From positions 327,984 through 391,983 of the forward strand of contig CAKZQC010000026.1 in the NCBI GenBank assembly GCA_937139495.1: DNA of 64,000 nt. The letters run 5' to 3'. Under the pieces are notes generated by a model. That model was not told the DNA's origin, made no database searches, and was given only the letters and a program-made list of their open reading frames with translations. Position 1 is the stretch's first letter. Every line of letters begins with the position of its first letter. A program made the translations under genes and the position numbers. Below, piece after piece: positions 9,037 to 17,589 of the stretch. The stretch is from an uncultured Saprospiraceae bacterium. GTDB taxonomy: Bacteria; Bacteroidota; Bacteroidia; Chitinophagales; Saprospiraceae.

Positions 9037-9110
9037 AAGTTGTGTAGTAGCCAAAGCTACACTGTAAACAAAAAATAGCAGCGAAATGTTTTGAAAAACA
9101 CTTGCTGCTA
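9037..9110 (-). terminator. Two hairpins, the second a minus-strand terminator
   Basis: GTGTAG/CTACAC forms a small hairpin at about 9039-9060. At 9076-9110 TAGCAGC pairs with GCTGCTA, with an inner TGTTTT/AAAACA stem; six T follow on the minus strand. It would end a transcript coming from the small lipoprotein gene at 9319, about 210 bases downstream of its stop. The rest of 8880-9036 holds nothing that I recognise. Confidence 0.7.
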
Positions 9111-9124
9111 TGGTGGTTATGTCT

Positions 9125-9287
9125 AAGTTAAGTGGACAAAAATAATAAGATATTTCAAAGCTGTAATTTTTACGATTCTTATCGTCCTGTCCTCGCTAGC
9201 TAGCCTTAGCTATCTAGCTGTGGGAGTCCTCAATAATCAAAAAAAATAACGCACTTTTAAACACCCATTATTTGTGTCCACGTACTT
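9125..9287. mobile_element. Possible miniature inverted-repeat element (MITE-like)
   Basis: The left end (9125-9146) and right end (9267-9287) are near-perfect inverted repeats of about 20 bp that share GTGGACA and AAATAAT. They enclose about 120 bp with internal dyads (CGAT/ATCG; GCTAGCTAGC around 9194). No ORF is present. Terminal repeats with a GTGGACA core and a total length of 163 bp suggest a non-autonomous transposon derivative. No target-site duplication is obvious. It sits in the 3' region between the small lipoprotein gene and its terminator. A structured RNA is the alternative. Confidence 0.45.
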
Positions 9288-9318
9288 AATAATAAACCTT
9301 AGTTTATTTGGCTAAATT

Positions 9319-9555
9319 TTAGCGTCCCATTCGTTTCGGGAAGAGCGAAGATTTGCCTCTTTTGCTACTTTTAGGACTCAGTTGATCTTTTTTCTTTGCA
9401 TCAACTTTTGCCTTATTATTTTTATACTCTTTGTTTTCTACATTTGGGTTGAACTGATTGTCGTGCGTCAAGCCATTGTAGGCAGGGCAAACGTTTTTTT
9501 GGCAAGCGCCCAATGTTAGGGTAGCCAATAGGCAAAGTAAGAATAATAACTTCAT
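9319..9555 (-). CDS. Tiny lipoprotein with basic C-terminus
   Basis: This 78-residue predicted lipoprotein has a signal peptide of 17 residues followed by LGAC with Cys18. The mature part has a Cys-containing CPAYNG motif near residue 23, an Asn-rich middle, and a strongly basic tail (KSSKRGKSSLFPKRMGR). I do not recognise a family, though short Bacteroidota lipoproteins with CPAY just after the lipobox are common. The basic tail could contact nucleic acid, anionic polysaccharide or lipid; that is inference. It is transcribed in the same direction as the outer-membrane gene upstream (9602-10480). Confidence 0.7.
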   Translation of the reverse strand: MKLLFLLCLLATLTLGACQKNVCPAYNGLTHDNQFNPNVENKEYKNNKAKVDAKKKDQLSPKSSKRGKSSLFPKRMGR

Positions 9556-9601
9556 AATATTAATTAAGTTTGTGATGCTGACTATACAGCAAGAATTAGA
9601 C

Positions 9602-10480
9602 CTAGTTCATTTTTTTCTTCTTCTTATTGGTGTTCTTGAAAATACTACCAACAGCGACTCCACCAAACGAAAAGACCATTCGGTCGGTCAAGCCATCGAC
9701 GGCTACACCTCCGCCCGTCTTGAAGTAACGACGGAAATCAAAAAACAGATTAAAATCAGTCAGCGGTATTTCTATTTTGCAACCAATGCCCATGTAGCCT
9801 CTAGCGAGTTTTTCGCCTGCTGGCAATTTGGTATAAGTCCGTGTTACTTCTTCGAATGTCAAATCACCAGGGGCATTCATAACAAACATCATATCCAACT
9901 GTGGATTGATAGACATACCAAATACACCAATTCCCCAACTGGTCATAAATCCAAATTTGCCACCTAGATTAAGGCTCACGACTGTTAGTCCTTTGTTGCC
10001 GTAGGCACTATTCTCTACCTGATAAGGCACTATAATCAAGTCGGCAAACCCACTAGCGAGCGTCCTCCATCTGGGGTTATCTTTTTCTTTGTGTTTCAAT
10101 ATATTGTATCGAGCACCCAGCGAGATACGAAAATCGTTGTCCTGAAACACAAAACGACGAATATCTAAAGAATCGTATTTGGCTTTGAACGAAGTATTGT
10201 TGAACAAGTTAAGTTTGACATCTATTAGCAAACTTTTGATGTATCGCTTGTTATTTTTGACGACTTCTCCCAAATCGAAATTGCCATCGGCACCCAACAC
10301 AGCAGCACCACCAGCGGCATTAAATAAATCATAGAGATTGCCACCTCCTGCACCGAGCAGCGTAAACGTATTTTCACGAGGTTCGAAAAGCATTCGGATA
10401 GGCGAAGTTTGTTGAGCAACTACAGCGGTAGCACACAAACAATAAAAGGCAACAAAAAGACTAGTAATGCGAAGTTTCAT
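9602..10480 (-). CDS. Outer-membrane beta-barrel protein
   Basis: This is a 292-residue protein with a signal peptide (MKLRITSLFVAFYCLCATA, cleavage near VVAQ). Many amphipathic beta strands follow, rich in Gly and aromatic residues (SLNLGGKFGFMTSWGIGVF, LFFDFRRYFKTGGGV), as expected for an outer-membrane barrel or porin-family protein. The start is ATG 10480; the frame is open upstream to 10639, but that extension is AT-rich, lacks coding character and would bury the signal peptide. The C-terminus is a run of Lys after the last strand rather than the usual terminal Phe. Function unknown. It is divergent from the monooxygenase-like gene. Confidence 0.75.
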   Translation of the reverse strand: MKLRITSLFVAFYCLCATAVVAQQTSPIRMLFEPRENTFTLLGAGGGNLYDLFNAAGGAAVLGADGNFDLGEVVKNNKRYIKSLLIDVKLNLFNNTSFKAKYDSLDIRRFVFQDNDFRISLGARYNILKHKEKDNPRWRTLASGFADLIIVPYQVENSAYGNKGLTVVSLNLGGKFGFMTSWGIGVFGMSINPQLDMMFVMNAPGDLTFEEVTRTYTKLPAGEKLARGYMGIGCKIEIPLTDFNLFFDFRRYFKTGGGVAVDGLTDRMVFSFGGVAVGSIFKNTNKKKKKMN

Positions 10481-10666
10481 AATAATAGTAAAATGAGGAA
10501 TAACGAAAAAATATTTGATAGGTTTATTTGTCCAAGATATTGAATAATAATAGAGAATAATAATAACCATCAAATTAATTGTCATTCTGCCCTTTGTGCC
10601 GTATTTTAGAAGGAACTTATTCGTAATAAACAACTTCACTTTTTTGATTCTTCTAAACTAAAAATT

Positions 10667-12265
10667 ATGAAAAAATTATACACAATAATGGTATTATTAT
10701 GTGGTTGGAACATGGCTACGGCTCAGACGCCTACCTTCGTCGACGATATTGCCCCTATTATTTTTGACAAATGTGCCAAATGTCACTACAACGGTGGTGT
10801 CGCTCCTTTTGAGCTGCTGACATACAGCCAAGTATCCTCAAGAGGGACTTGGATTCAGAGCGAAATCAATTCGGGCAATATGCCGCCTTGGCCCCCAGAC
10901 AACAGCTACAATGAATATGTACACAACCGCAGTTTGTCGGCTGCCCAAATCCAAGCGATTAACGATTGGGTTAACGGTGGTATGCCACAGGGCAATGTTG
11001 CCAATACACCACCTGCCCCTGTTTTTACGGCAGGAGCAAAGCTAGCGGGTACGCCCGATATTAGTATCCGAATCCCTGATTATCGCAGCAAGGCAACAAG
11101 CAGCAACGATGATTATGTTTGCTTTTCTATTCCTTCTGGCTTGACTGCCAACAGAATCATTAAGTCGATTGAAATCATACCAGGAGACCCTTCTATTGTA
11201 CATCATTGTTTGGCGTTTGTGGACTTGAATGCCACCTACGTGACCGATACGACAAGCCACGGCTGTGCTGGACCAAGTAGCAATACCGTCCCTCTGATAG
11301 GGGCGTATGCACCGGGAGGAAGCCCTACTACTTTTCCAGACGACAATCTGTTGCGTTTGGGGGTTGAGATGCCTGCTGGTGCCAATATGGTATTGGCAAT
11401 GCACTATCCAGAAGGAAGTTTTGGCAAGCTGGATAGTACTCGTATCAATATTCATTTTTATCCGCAAAGCGTCTCCAATTATAGAGAAGTAAGTGCCGAG
11501 CCTGTTATTTATGATTACAATTTTACCATCAATGCCAATACCATAGATAGTGTCGATGCTTATTATCCGAATGCCAATCAAGGCGTACCAGTTCCTGTTT
11601 CTTTGTATAGTATTTTTCCGCACGCACACTTACTCGGCAAAAGTTTTATTGTTTATGCCGTCAATAACAGTGCTCCATTCGATAGAATCCCCTTGATGCA
11701 CATTCCAGAGTGGGATTTTGAATGGCAAGATTTTTATGTATTCAAATACTTGCAAAAATTGCCAGTAGGCTACAAGCTATACGGCAAAGCGTTGTATGAC
11801 AATACCACCAACAATCCTTACAATCCTAACAACCCGCCTCAAAATGTTTCTTTTGGTTTGAATACCGCCGATGAAATGTTTTTAGTCTATTTTCAATATT
11901 TTGCTTATCAAATAGGTGATGAACATATCAATGTCGATAGCTTGATTCAGTTGCAAACGCCTACTAGCCAAATAGAGCCAGTAGCCGTCAATCAAAATGG
12001 GCTGTTTTTGAGTGCTTACCCCAACCCAAGCGATGACCAAACGACACTATACTACTTTGTAGATAAGCAAGAAAAAGTAAGTTTGCAAATTTACAATCTG
12101 TCAGGACAGCTGGTGCAGACGCTCGTGCAGCAAGAGCAGCAGGGCGAACAGTGGACACAGTGGAACGGCAAAGATGCTAGCGGAAATCCTGTCGCCGCAG
12201 GCGTTTATATCAGCAAGCTGCAAGTAGGCGATAGAATCGTAACGCAGAAACTGACACGGAATTAA
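10667..12265 (+). CDS. Secreted cytochrome c / copper type II monooxygenase-like T9SS cargo
   Basis: This 532-residue extracellular protein is built of three parts after a signal peptide (1-20). A cytochrome c-like domain has the haem site CAKCH (Cys36, Cys39, His40) and a candidate axial Met in NMPPW (Met72). Residues about 125-430 resemble copper type II, ascorbate-dependent monooxygenases (PHM/DBM fold): they have an HH pair at 179-180, MHYPEG with His246, and the PHAH pair at 319/321 as plausible copper ligands. A type A T9SS C-terminal domain starts near SAYPNPSDDQTTLYY and ends VTQKLTRN. An oxidative role on an unknown substrate outside the cell is likely. A terminator follows. Confidence 0.85.
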   Translation: MKKLYTIMVLLCGWNMATAQTPTFVDDIAPIIFDKCAKCHYNGGVAPFELLTYSQVSSRGTWIQSEINSGNMPPWPPDNSYNEYVHNRSLSAAQIQAINDWVNGGMPQGNVANTPPAPVFTAGAKLAGTPDISIRIPDYRSKATSSNDDYVCFSIPSGLTANRIIKSIEIIPGDPSIVHHCLAFVDLNATYVTDTTSHGCAGPSSNTVPLIGAYAPGGSPTTFPDDNLLRLGVEMPAGANMVLAMHYPEGSFGKLDSTRINIHFYPQSVSNYREVSAEPVIYDYNFTINANTIDSVDAYYPNANQGVPVPVSLYSIFPHAHLLGKSFIVYAVNNSAPFDRIPLMHIPEWDFEWQDFYVFKYLQKLPVGYKLYGKALYDNTTNNPYNPNNPPQNVSFGLNTADEMFLVYFQYFAYQIGDEHINVDSLIQLQTPTSQIEPVAVNQNGLFLSAYPNPSDDQTTLYYFVDKQEKVSLQIYNLSGQLVQTLVQQEQQGEQWTQWNGKDASGNPVAAGVYISKLQVGDRIVTQKLTRN

Positions 12266-12319
12266 GTAATACTTGAACCGAATAACTATGAAGTGAATTC
12301 TTAAACAACTTCTATAAAA

Positions 12320-12364
12320 AAATACCAGTCCTTTCGTTTATCGAAAGGGCTGGTATTTCTTTTT
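12320..12364 (+). terminator. Terminator between convergent genes
   Basis: A 17-bp stem with one G-T pair (12320-12336 with 12342-12358) and a TTTAT loop is followed by CTTTTT. The opposite strand also has a short T-run, so it can serve the convergent permease gene as well. A TTAAACAACTTCT motif lies just before it at 12301-12313. Confidence 0.88.
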
Positions 12365-12397
12365 GGGTAGGCTTTCGCCCAACGCCAAAATAGCACG

Positions 12398-14239
12398 CTA
12401 GCTAAACCTAATCGCCTTGACAGGGTCAATGCGAGTGACGAGCCAAGAAGGAATAATTAACACTAGAAGTGTAATCAATAAAGTACCAATATTGAGTGCC
12501 AAAATAGCAAACAGATTGAGCTGTACAGGAGCAACCGAGACATAATACAAATCTTCGGGCAGCGTAATAATACCAAATTGCATTTGTAGCCAGCACAAGC
12601 CTATCCCAATGACATTGCCCCAAAGCAATCCATAACCAATAATATAAGCCGCATTGTACAAGAATATTTTGCGAATAGACCAATTCTGAACGCCTAATGC
12701 TTTGAGGATTCCAATCATATTGGTACGCTCCAAAATCAAGATCATCAGCGAAGTGGTCATATTGATAATAGAAACCAAAATCATAAAGAGTAAAATCACT
12801 TTTTCGTTGGTATCCGTCAGGTTGAGCCAATCAAAAATATTGGGTTCGAGTTCTCTAATCGTACTCGCATATTGCTCCTGATCGACCAGTACCACGAAGT
12901 TGGTATATTCCCCGAAAGGGTCAAGGTCATCAAGATTATCAACAAATATCTCAAAACCTGAAATCTGCTTTGATAGTGCTTGATTGAGAACATCAATACT
13001 GTGCCAATTGACGAAGATAGCTTTCTGCAAAATCTCTGCCCCCACAGGTGGGGTATAGATACCCGAAACTTGATAATTGAACACATAAGGACTGCCGTCT
13101 GTATCTTGGTAGCGTAGCGAAAGGGTATCGCCAATACCTACGTTATGTACATACGCCACTCGGCTAGAAATAACCGTTTGTCGGCTAGCCGTATCGCTCA
13201 GGTCGAATGTATTGCCTGCTTGCATTCTATCGGCTACCATTGCCCAATTATTGCCTGTGGCAGGGGTCAAACCCAATAGGTGTACCCGCTCTTCGGGCAA
13301 GTAAAGTTCGGTGCCGTAGTTTTTGAATGGTCGCCAATTGTTGAGTTGCTGAATCTTGCGAATATCAACCATCGCAAAACGCTTGTCGTATTCTTCCAAG
13401 CCTGTCTTGTAAATACCTTGTACCCGAAATTTGCGTGCTAACGAATTGCCAGCCTGCACAAAATAAATAACAAAAGTATCGTCCAGTTTGAGCTCCAATC
13501 GACGGGCGGTCGTACTCGAAATTAGAATGCCATTTTTAGCCTCTGTGCTAGTCGTTGCCAGCGTATTGCCTTCTTGGATATATTGTTCCAAAAACTCCCA
13601 ATCATAATCCGCTCCTACACCGCGCAAGATGATGCCTTCTATCTGATTTTTGGTCTTGATGATACCTTCCTTGCTAGCGTAAGACTGTATATGTCGAATG
13701 CCCCCTGCCGTTTGTTGCTCGACAAGCACAGGCGTTAAGGTATAAGGCTGCACGATAGCCAAGGTCAATGCTCCAGCCAAGGAGCCAACTATCAGTAAGC
13801 GTCGCCAGCCTTTTTTGATGTATTTTTGGGCCACTTTCGTGCAAAGCCAGCCCATAAGTACGAGCAGCAACAACGCAACAATAGAAAAAGGAGATTGTAT
13901 ATTTTGCCAAATAGAAGGCAGCAACGGCACTTTTTCTACTTGGTAGCTAATTTGCTCAATAGTATCAATAGCAGGGTAATAAGCTTGGTCTTGGCTCATG
14001 GGGCTACCCTCAAACGCATAACTCGAAGGGCTATGACTACTAGTGACATGAATATGCCCCCAAAAACCGAATACTTTTTCGGAAATGGTCTGCTTAAATC
14101 CTGCTACAATGGAGGTGGCAATAATCATGACCACCATGCTCAATGCTATGGCAATAACGGCGAGCCTCAAAATAGCTCTGGAGAACGATTTTTTGGCAGC
14201 ACGTCCGACACGACTGGCTATAAAAAATTCTAGATTCAA
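12398..14239 (-). CDS. FtsX/LolE-type ABC transporter permease with inserted membrane hairpin
   Basis: This 613-residue permease is of the lipoprotein-releasing (LolC/LolE, MacB/FtsX) type. These extract lipoproteins from the inner membrane with an ATPase partner, which is not in this window. TM1 is at about 24-46, the periplasmic core resumes at IRHIQSYASKEGIIKT, and three C-terminal segments end in PVKAIRFS. Such permeases are usually near 400 residues. Here about 70 extra residues (104-173) add two more hydrophobic segments, 118-134 and 148-164, around a basic loop KKGWRR, splitting the normally soluble domain. The start is a TTG at 14239 giving MNLEFFIASRV. Three hairpins lie in its upstream region. 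Confidence 0.87.
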   Translation of the reverse strand: MNLEFFIASRVGRAAKKSFSRAILRLAVIAIALSMVVMIIATSIVAGFKQTISEKVFGFWGHIHVTSSHSPSSYAFEGSPMSQDQAYYPAIDTIEQISYQVEKVPLLPSIWQNIQSPFSIVALLLLVLMGWLCTKVAQKYIKKGWRRLLIVGSLAGALTLAIVQPYTLTPVLVEQQTAGGIRHIQSYASKEGIIKTKNQIEGIILRGVGADYDWEFLEQYIQEGNTLATTSTEAKNGILISSTTARRLELKLDDTFVIYFVQAGNSLARKFRVQGIYKTGLEEYDKRFAMVDIRKIQQLNNWRPFKNYGTELYLPEERVHLLGLTPATGNNWAMVADRMQAGNTFDLSDTASRQTVISSRVAYVHNVGIGDTLSLRYQDTDGSPYVFNYQVSGIYTPPVGAEILQKAIFVNWHSIDVLNQALSKQISGFEIFVDNLDDLDPFGEYTNFVVLVDQEQYASTIRELEPNIFDWLNLTDTNEKVILLFMILVSIINMTTSLMILILERTNMIGILKALGVQNWSIRKIFLYNAAYIIGYGLLWGNVIGIGLCWLQMQFGIITLPEDLYYVSVAPVQLNLFAILALNIGTLLITLLVLIIPSWLVTRIDPVKAIRFS

Positions 14240-14263
14240 AGTAGGTATGTTTTGGCAATGTAA

Positions 14264-14333
14264 GTCTAATCTTAGACACGCTCTTAGAGCCGATAGTTGT
14301 CGGCTTAGTACTCAAAAGTAAGTTTTTTTGAGT
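14264..14333. other. Cluster of three small hairpins upstream of the permease gene
   Basis: Within 70 bases there are three dyads in a row: GTCTAA/TTAGAC (14264-14277), AGCCGA/TCGGCT (14288-14305), and ACTCAAAA/TTTTGAGT (14310-14333). They fall in the presumed 5' leader of the permease gene on the minus strand. The remainder of the 14240-14748 gap (14334-14629) is AT-rich with nothing else recognised until the metK promoter. Confidence 0.5.
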
Positions 14334-14629
14334 AGTTGAACGGTTATTTTGGTCAAATACTCCCCAAAAATATGCTCTATTTGTAGTACCAATACGCTAC
14401 AATTCTGCTTTAAGAGATTCCTAATATCATTTTAATATCAAATTACTACTAGAAAAGCTATATTTTATACTTAAAATTAAAAAACAAAATAATTGGATTT
14501 GTTAAAATTAAAGATGGAAATAATAGTAAATTGCGGTTTAATTAGTGGATTTATGTATTAATAGCCAAATAAATAACGCAATAGAGGTGCTTGCCTAAAA
14601 TATTATTACCCTCATTTTATAAAACTAGG

Positions 14630-14662
14630 TTTGTTTTAGTCTTTTAGTTTTATTTATCTTTG
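14630..14662 (+). promoter_or_regulatory. Bacteroidota-type promoter of metK
   Basis: TTTG at 14630-14633 and TATCTTTG at 14655-14662 are separated by 21 bases, matching the TTTG/TAnnTTTG consensus. Transcription from about 14668 would give an 80-base leader before the metK ATG. The leader holds a small dyad (AAGGTA/TACCTT) but no SAM riboswitch that I recognise. Confidence 0.72.
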
Positions 14663-14748
14663 ACGGGATTAATTCAAAAGGTAGTACCTTGGTGTGGTTA
14701 TCAAATACATCAATATTTACCTTCACATTCATAAAAAACAATACAATT

Positions 14749-15978
14749 ATGCCATACTATTTCACATCGGAGTCGGTATCAGAAGGACACCCTGACAAAG
14801 TAGCCGATCAAATATCTGATGCTATTATAGATGCTTTTTTGGCACAAGATGCCAACTCAAAAGTAGCTTGTGAAACTTTTGTTACTACTGGACAAGTAGT
14901 AGTAGGAGGAGAGGTGCGTTCCAAAGCGTATGTGGACGTCCAAAAAGTAGTTCGTGATGTTATTACCAAAATTGGTTATACCAAATCTGAATATCAATTT
15001 GATGCCAAATCTTGTGGTGTCATGTCGGCTATTCATGAGCAGTCAGCAGATATTGCCCAAGGCGTAGATGTAGGCAGATCAGAAGACGAGCAAGGAGCAG
15101 GTGACCAAGGAATGATGTTTGGTTATGCTACGGACGAGACCGAAAACTATATGCCATTGGCATTGGATTTGGCTCACCGTATCCTGAGAGAATTGGCAGT
15201 AATGCGCAGAGATGCTACTGACATTCCTTACTTGCGTCCAGATGCCAAGTCTCAAGTGACATTGGAGTACGATGACAACGATCAACCAATCCGTATTGAT
15301 ACGATTGTACTTTCTACACAGCACGACGATTTTGCAGAAGAAAAAGAAATGTTGGCTACTATCAAGAAAGACATTATCGAAAAATTGATGCCTAGAGTCA
15401 TCAAGCAATTGCCTAAGAAAACTCAAGACCTTTTCAATGACAAAATCACTTATCACATCAACCCTACAGGTAAGTTTGTTATCGGTGGACCACACGGTGA
15501 TACTGGTTTGACAGGTCGTAAGATTATTGTAGATACTTACGGTGGCAAAGGTGCTCACGGTGGTGGTGCTTTTTCTGGTAAGGATTCTTCTAAAGTTGAC
15601 CGTTCGGCTGCTTATGCTACTCGCCATATTGCCAAAAACTTGGTAGCGGCAGGTGTAGCCAAGCAATGTTTGGTACAAGTAGCGTATGCGATTGGTGTAG
15701 CTAAGCCTGTTGGTTTGTATGTCAATACGTATGGTACTGCCAATGTAGATTTGAACGATGGTGAAATTGCCAAAAAAGTAAATGAATTATTTGACCTACG
15801 TCCAGCAGCTATTGTTCGTGACTTAGGTTTGAATAATCCAATCTATTTGCCTACTGCTGCTTATGGTCACATGGGGCGCAAACCGGGTGAAGTAACTGTA
15901 GATGGAAAAAAATATAACACTTTTACTTGGGAAAAATTAGACCGTGTAGAAGATGTAAAAGCTACTTTTGGTCTGTAA
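14749..15978 (+). CDS. metK: S-adenosylmethionine synthase
   Basis: MetK makes S-adenosylmethionine from methionine and ATP in the cytoplasm. The 409-residue product has the family's hallmarks in order: [17 protein letters not shown] at the N-terminus, [23 protein letters not shown], the P-loop-like [14 protein letters not shown], and the metal/phosphate site [16 protein letters not shown]. The length is normal. ATG 14749 is chosen because the protein then begins [10 protein letters not shown] as in relatives; the longer frame from 14689 is unsupported. It is a single gene with its own promoter and terminator. Its SAM feeds the several methyltransferases of the window. Confidence 0.97.
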   Translation: MPYYFTSESVSEGHPDKVADQISDAIIDAFLAQDANSKVACETFVTTGQVVVGGEVRSKAYVDVQKVVRDVITKIGYTKSEYQFDAKSCGVMSAIHEQSADIAQGVDVGRSEDEQGAGDQGMMFGYATDETENYMPLALDLAHRILRELAVMRRDATDIPYLRPDAKSQVTLEYDDNDQPIRIDTIVLSTQHDDFAEEKEMLATIKKDIIEKLMPRVIKQLPKKTQDLFNDKITYHINPTGKFVIGGPHGDTGLTGRKIIVDTYGGKGAHGGGAFSGKDSSKVDRSAAYATRHIAKNLVAAGVAKQCLVQVAYAIGVAKPVGLYVNTYGTANVDLNDGEIAKKVNELFDLRPAAIVRDLGLNNPIYLPTAAYGHMGRKPGEVTVDGKKYNTFTWEKLDRVEDVKATFGL

Positions 15979-16010
15979 GCCAATTTGTTACAAAATATAA
16001 TATTGAAAGT

Positions 16011-16044
16011 CCTCTTTGTACGCTGTTACAAAGGGGATTTTTTT
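16011..16044 (+). terminator. Intrinsic terminator of metK
   Basis: CCTCTTTGTA pairs with TACAAAGGGG (one G-T pair) around a 6-base loop, followed by seven T. It is 32 bases past the metK stop. Confidence 0.88.
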
Positions 16045-16072
16045 GTTTTCTAATGCCAACTTTTTGCGTTAT

Positions 16073-16130
16073 TATTGTGCTCAGCAAATAAGTAGAACTG
16101 TTTGGCTAAACTTATTTGCTGAACACAATA
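16073..16130. repeat. 58-base inverted repeat of unknown role
   Basis: Two 20-base arms (16073-16092 and 16111-16130) are complementary except for one position, around an 18-base spacer. No T-run follows on either side and the metK terminator is already present, so it is not a typical terminator. It could be an operator, an RNA hairpin in the leader of the downstream NUMOD4 gene, or the remnant of a palindromic element. Confidence 0.6.
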
Positions 16131-16249
16131 CAGCTAGCACTACACTACTACTTTTTATTGTCTCCCCAATTAAAAATAGCTGGTTACACTAAATAGTATT
16201 GCAATCACGATTGCAGGCATTCACTACACTACATACGCATAATAAATAG

Positions 16250-16855
16250 ATGGGAGAATCTGAAGAAAATACCCCTAAAAAAATACCGGGGGCATGGAAC
16301 GAAGTTTGGATCAATACCAACTTTGAAACCAAAAACAATTGCTATCATATTTCTAATTACGGACGTATCCGAAGTACCTCCAAAGCCACAGGCAACGAAC
16401 GTCTTATCAAGGGAGCTTATTGCAATAAACAAGTGTTGCTCAATGTGATACAGCCTGATGGTACTCGTGGAGTTTGTTCGGTACGTAAGTTTGTGGCAGA
16501 ACACTTTTGTGAATGCCCTAGTGAACAGCATATTCGAGTAGTCAATCTCGATCAAGATTTTACCAACAATAAATGGGTTAATCTCAAATGGTTGACGCTA
16601 GAAGAATGGTATGAATGGAATCAACAATCAGATTCGTACAAAGAAGGAAGAGAAAAGCTCAAGGATATTTATAAACTAAATCCTACCAAGGTTAAGCTAA
16701 TTAAGAAGCGGCTACAGAGTGGCAAGGTCAAACCAAAGACCATCGCCAAACAATTTAAAGTGAGCCTATCGACGGTCAATCGAATCATGAACGGCAAGCG
16801 CTGGGCAGAAGTAGAATTAGATGAAGATAAAGAGGAGGGCAAAAACAATAAATAG
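16250..16855 (+). CDS. NUMOD4 / degenerate HNH protein with helix-turn-helix tail
   Basis: This 201-residue DNA-binding protein resembles HNH homing endonucleases but is apparently not a nuclease. Residues 15-42 match the NUMOD4 motif (W..I..NFE...ISNYGRIRS). Residues 78-116 follow the HNH layout (VRKFVAEHF, VVNLDQDFTNN, NLKWLTLEEW), but the catalytic His of the usual VNHxDG is replaced: the aligned residue is Asn99 and no other metal-binding His is in place. Residues 145-187 form a helix-turn-helix (KTIAKQFKVSLSTVNRIMNG) where NUMOD/IENR-type repeats normally lie. It is followed after 8 bases by ccmB, probably in one operon. A sequence-specific regulator derived from a homing enzyme is the best reading. 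Confidence 0.8.
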   Translation: MGESEENTPKKIPGAWNEVWINTNFETKNNCYHISNYGRIRSTSKATGNERLIKGAYCNKQVLLNVIQPDGTRGVCSVRKFVAEHFCECPSEQHIRVVNLDQDFTNNKWVNLKWLTLEEWYEWNQQSDSYKEGREKLKDIYKLNPTKVKLIKKRLQSGKVKPKTIAKQFKVSLSTVNRIMNGKRWAEVELDEDKEEGKNNK

Positions 16856-16863
16856 TCCTCAAA

Positions 16864-17544
16864 ATGTCCTATTTTGTAGCCATGAATTTATTGAGACAAA
16901 CCAAGCACCTTTTTCTGAAAGAAATTCGCTTAGAGCTACGCCAAAAGTACGCGATTAGTGGTATTTTATTGTATGTTATTTCTACTGTTTTTGTGGTTTA
17001 TATCACATTGGGGCAGCAGGTAGGCGGAGCCGTATGGGCCGCCTTATTTTGGATTATTGTGCTGTTTGCTTCCGTCAATGCGGTTGCCAAAAGCTTTGTG
17101 CAGGAATCTGCCAAACGGCAATTGTACTATTATTCGCTTGCTAATCCTGCGGCAGTTATTTTATCAAAGGTATTGTATAATAGCTTACTGTTGTTGTCAA
17201 TTAGCTTTTTGGCGTTGGCTGTTTTTACCATTGTGCTAGGCAATCCTATTGTCCATTTTTGGCTATTCTGCCAAGTGTTATTTTTGGGAAGTGTTGGTTT
17301 CTCGATTACCTTTACGTTCATTTCTGCCATTTCTGCCAAAGCCAGCCAATCGGCTACGCTCATGGCTATTTTGAGCTTTCCTGTTATTATCCCGATGCTC
17401 ATTACACTGATTCGCCTTAGCAAAATTGCTATCAACTTGATGGCAGATTCTGCCTACTACAAGGACATGCTCATATTGGTTTGTATCGACGTTATTTTGT
17501 TGAGCTTGTCGTTTATGTTGTTTCCTTTTTTGTGGCGGGATTAA
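16864..17544 (+). CDS. ccmB: Haem exporter membrane subunit CcmB
   Basis: CcmB is the membrane subunit of the CcmAB(C) ABC complex in cytochrome c maturation. The 226-residue protein has six predicted membrane segments after a short N-terminal helix, and family motifs such as KEIRLELRQKYAISGILLYV, FWIIVLFASVNAVAKSF and SFPVIIPMLI. The start is 16864 or the ATG at 16882, which gives MNLLRQTKHLF. It stands alone: ccmA, ccmC and ccmE are not next to it. The NUMOD4 gene immediately precedes it. Its cytochrome clients may include the CAKCH protein at 10667. Confidence 0.9.
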   Translation: MSYFVAMNLLRQTKHLFLKEIRLELRQKYAISGILLYVISTVFVVYITLGQQVGGAVWAALFWIIVLFASVNAVAKSFVQESAKRQLYYYSLANPAAVILSKVLYNSLLLLSISFLALAVFTIVLGNPIVHFWLFCQVLFLGSVGFSITFTFISAISAKASQSATLMAILSFPVIIPMLITLIRLSKIAINLMADSAYYKDMLILVCIDVILLSLSFMLFPFLWRD

Positions 17545-17589
17545 AATTGTCCGTATCCGTATTTGGATTTTTGAATTTTTTTAAAACCT

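Noticed and set aside
10481..10639. Extended N-terminus of the outer-membrane protein
   Set aside because: The extension is AT-rich intergenic DNA and would precede a complete signal peptide at 10480.
14663..14748. SAM riboswitch in the metK leader
   Set aside because: The leader is only about 80 bases and AT-rich; I see one small dyad but none of the conserved cores of known SAM riboswitches.
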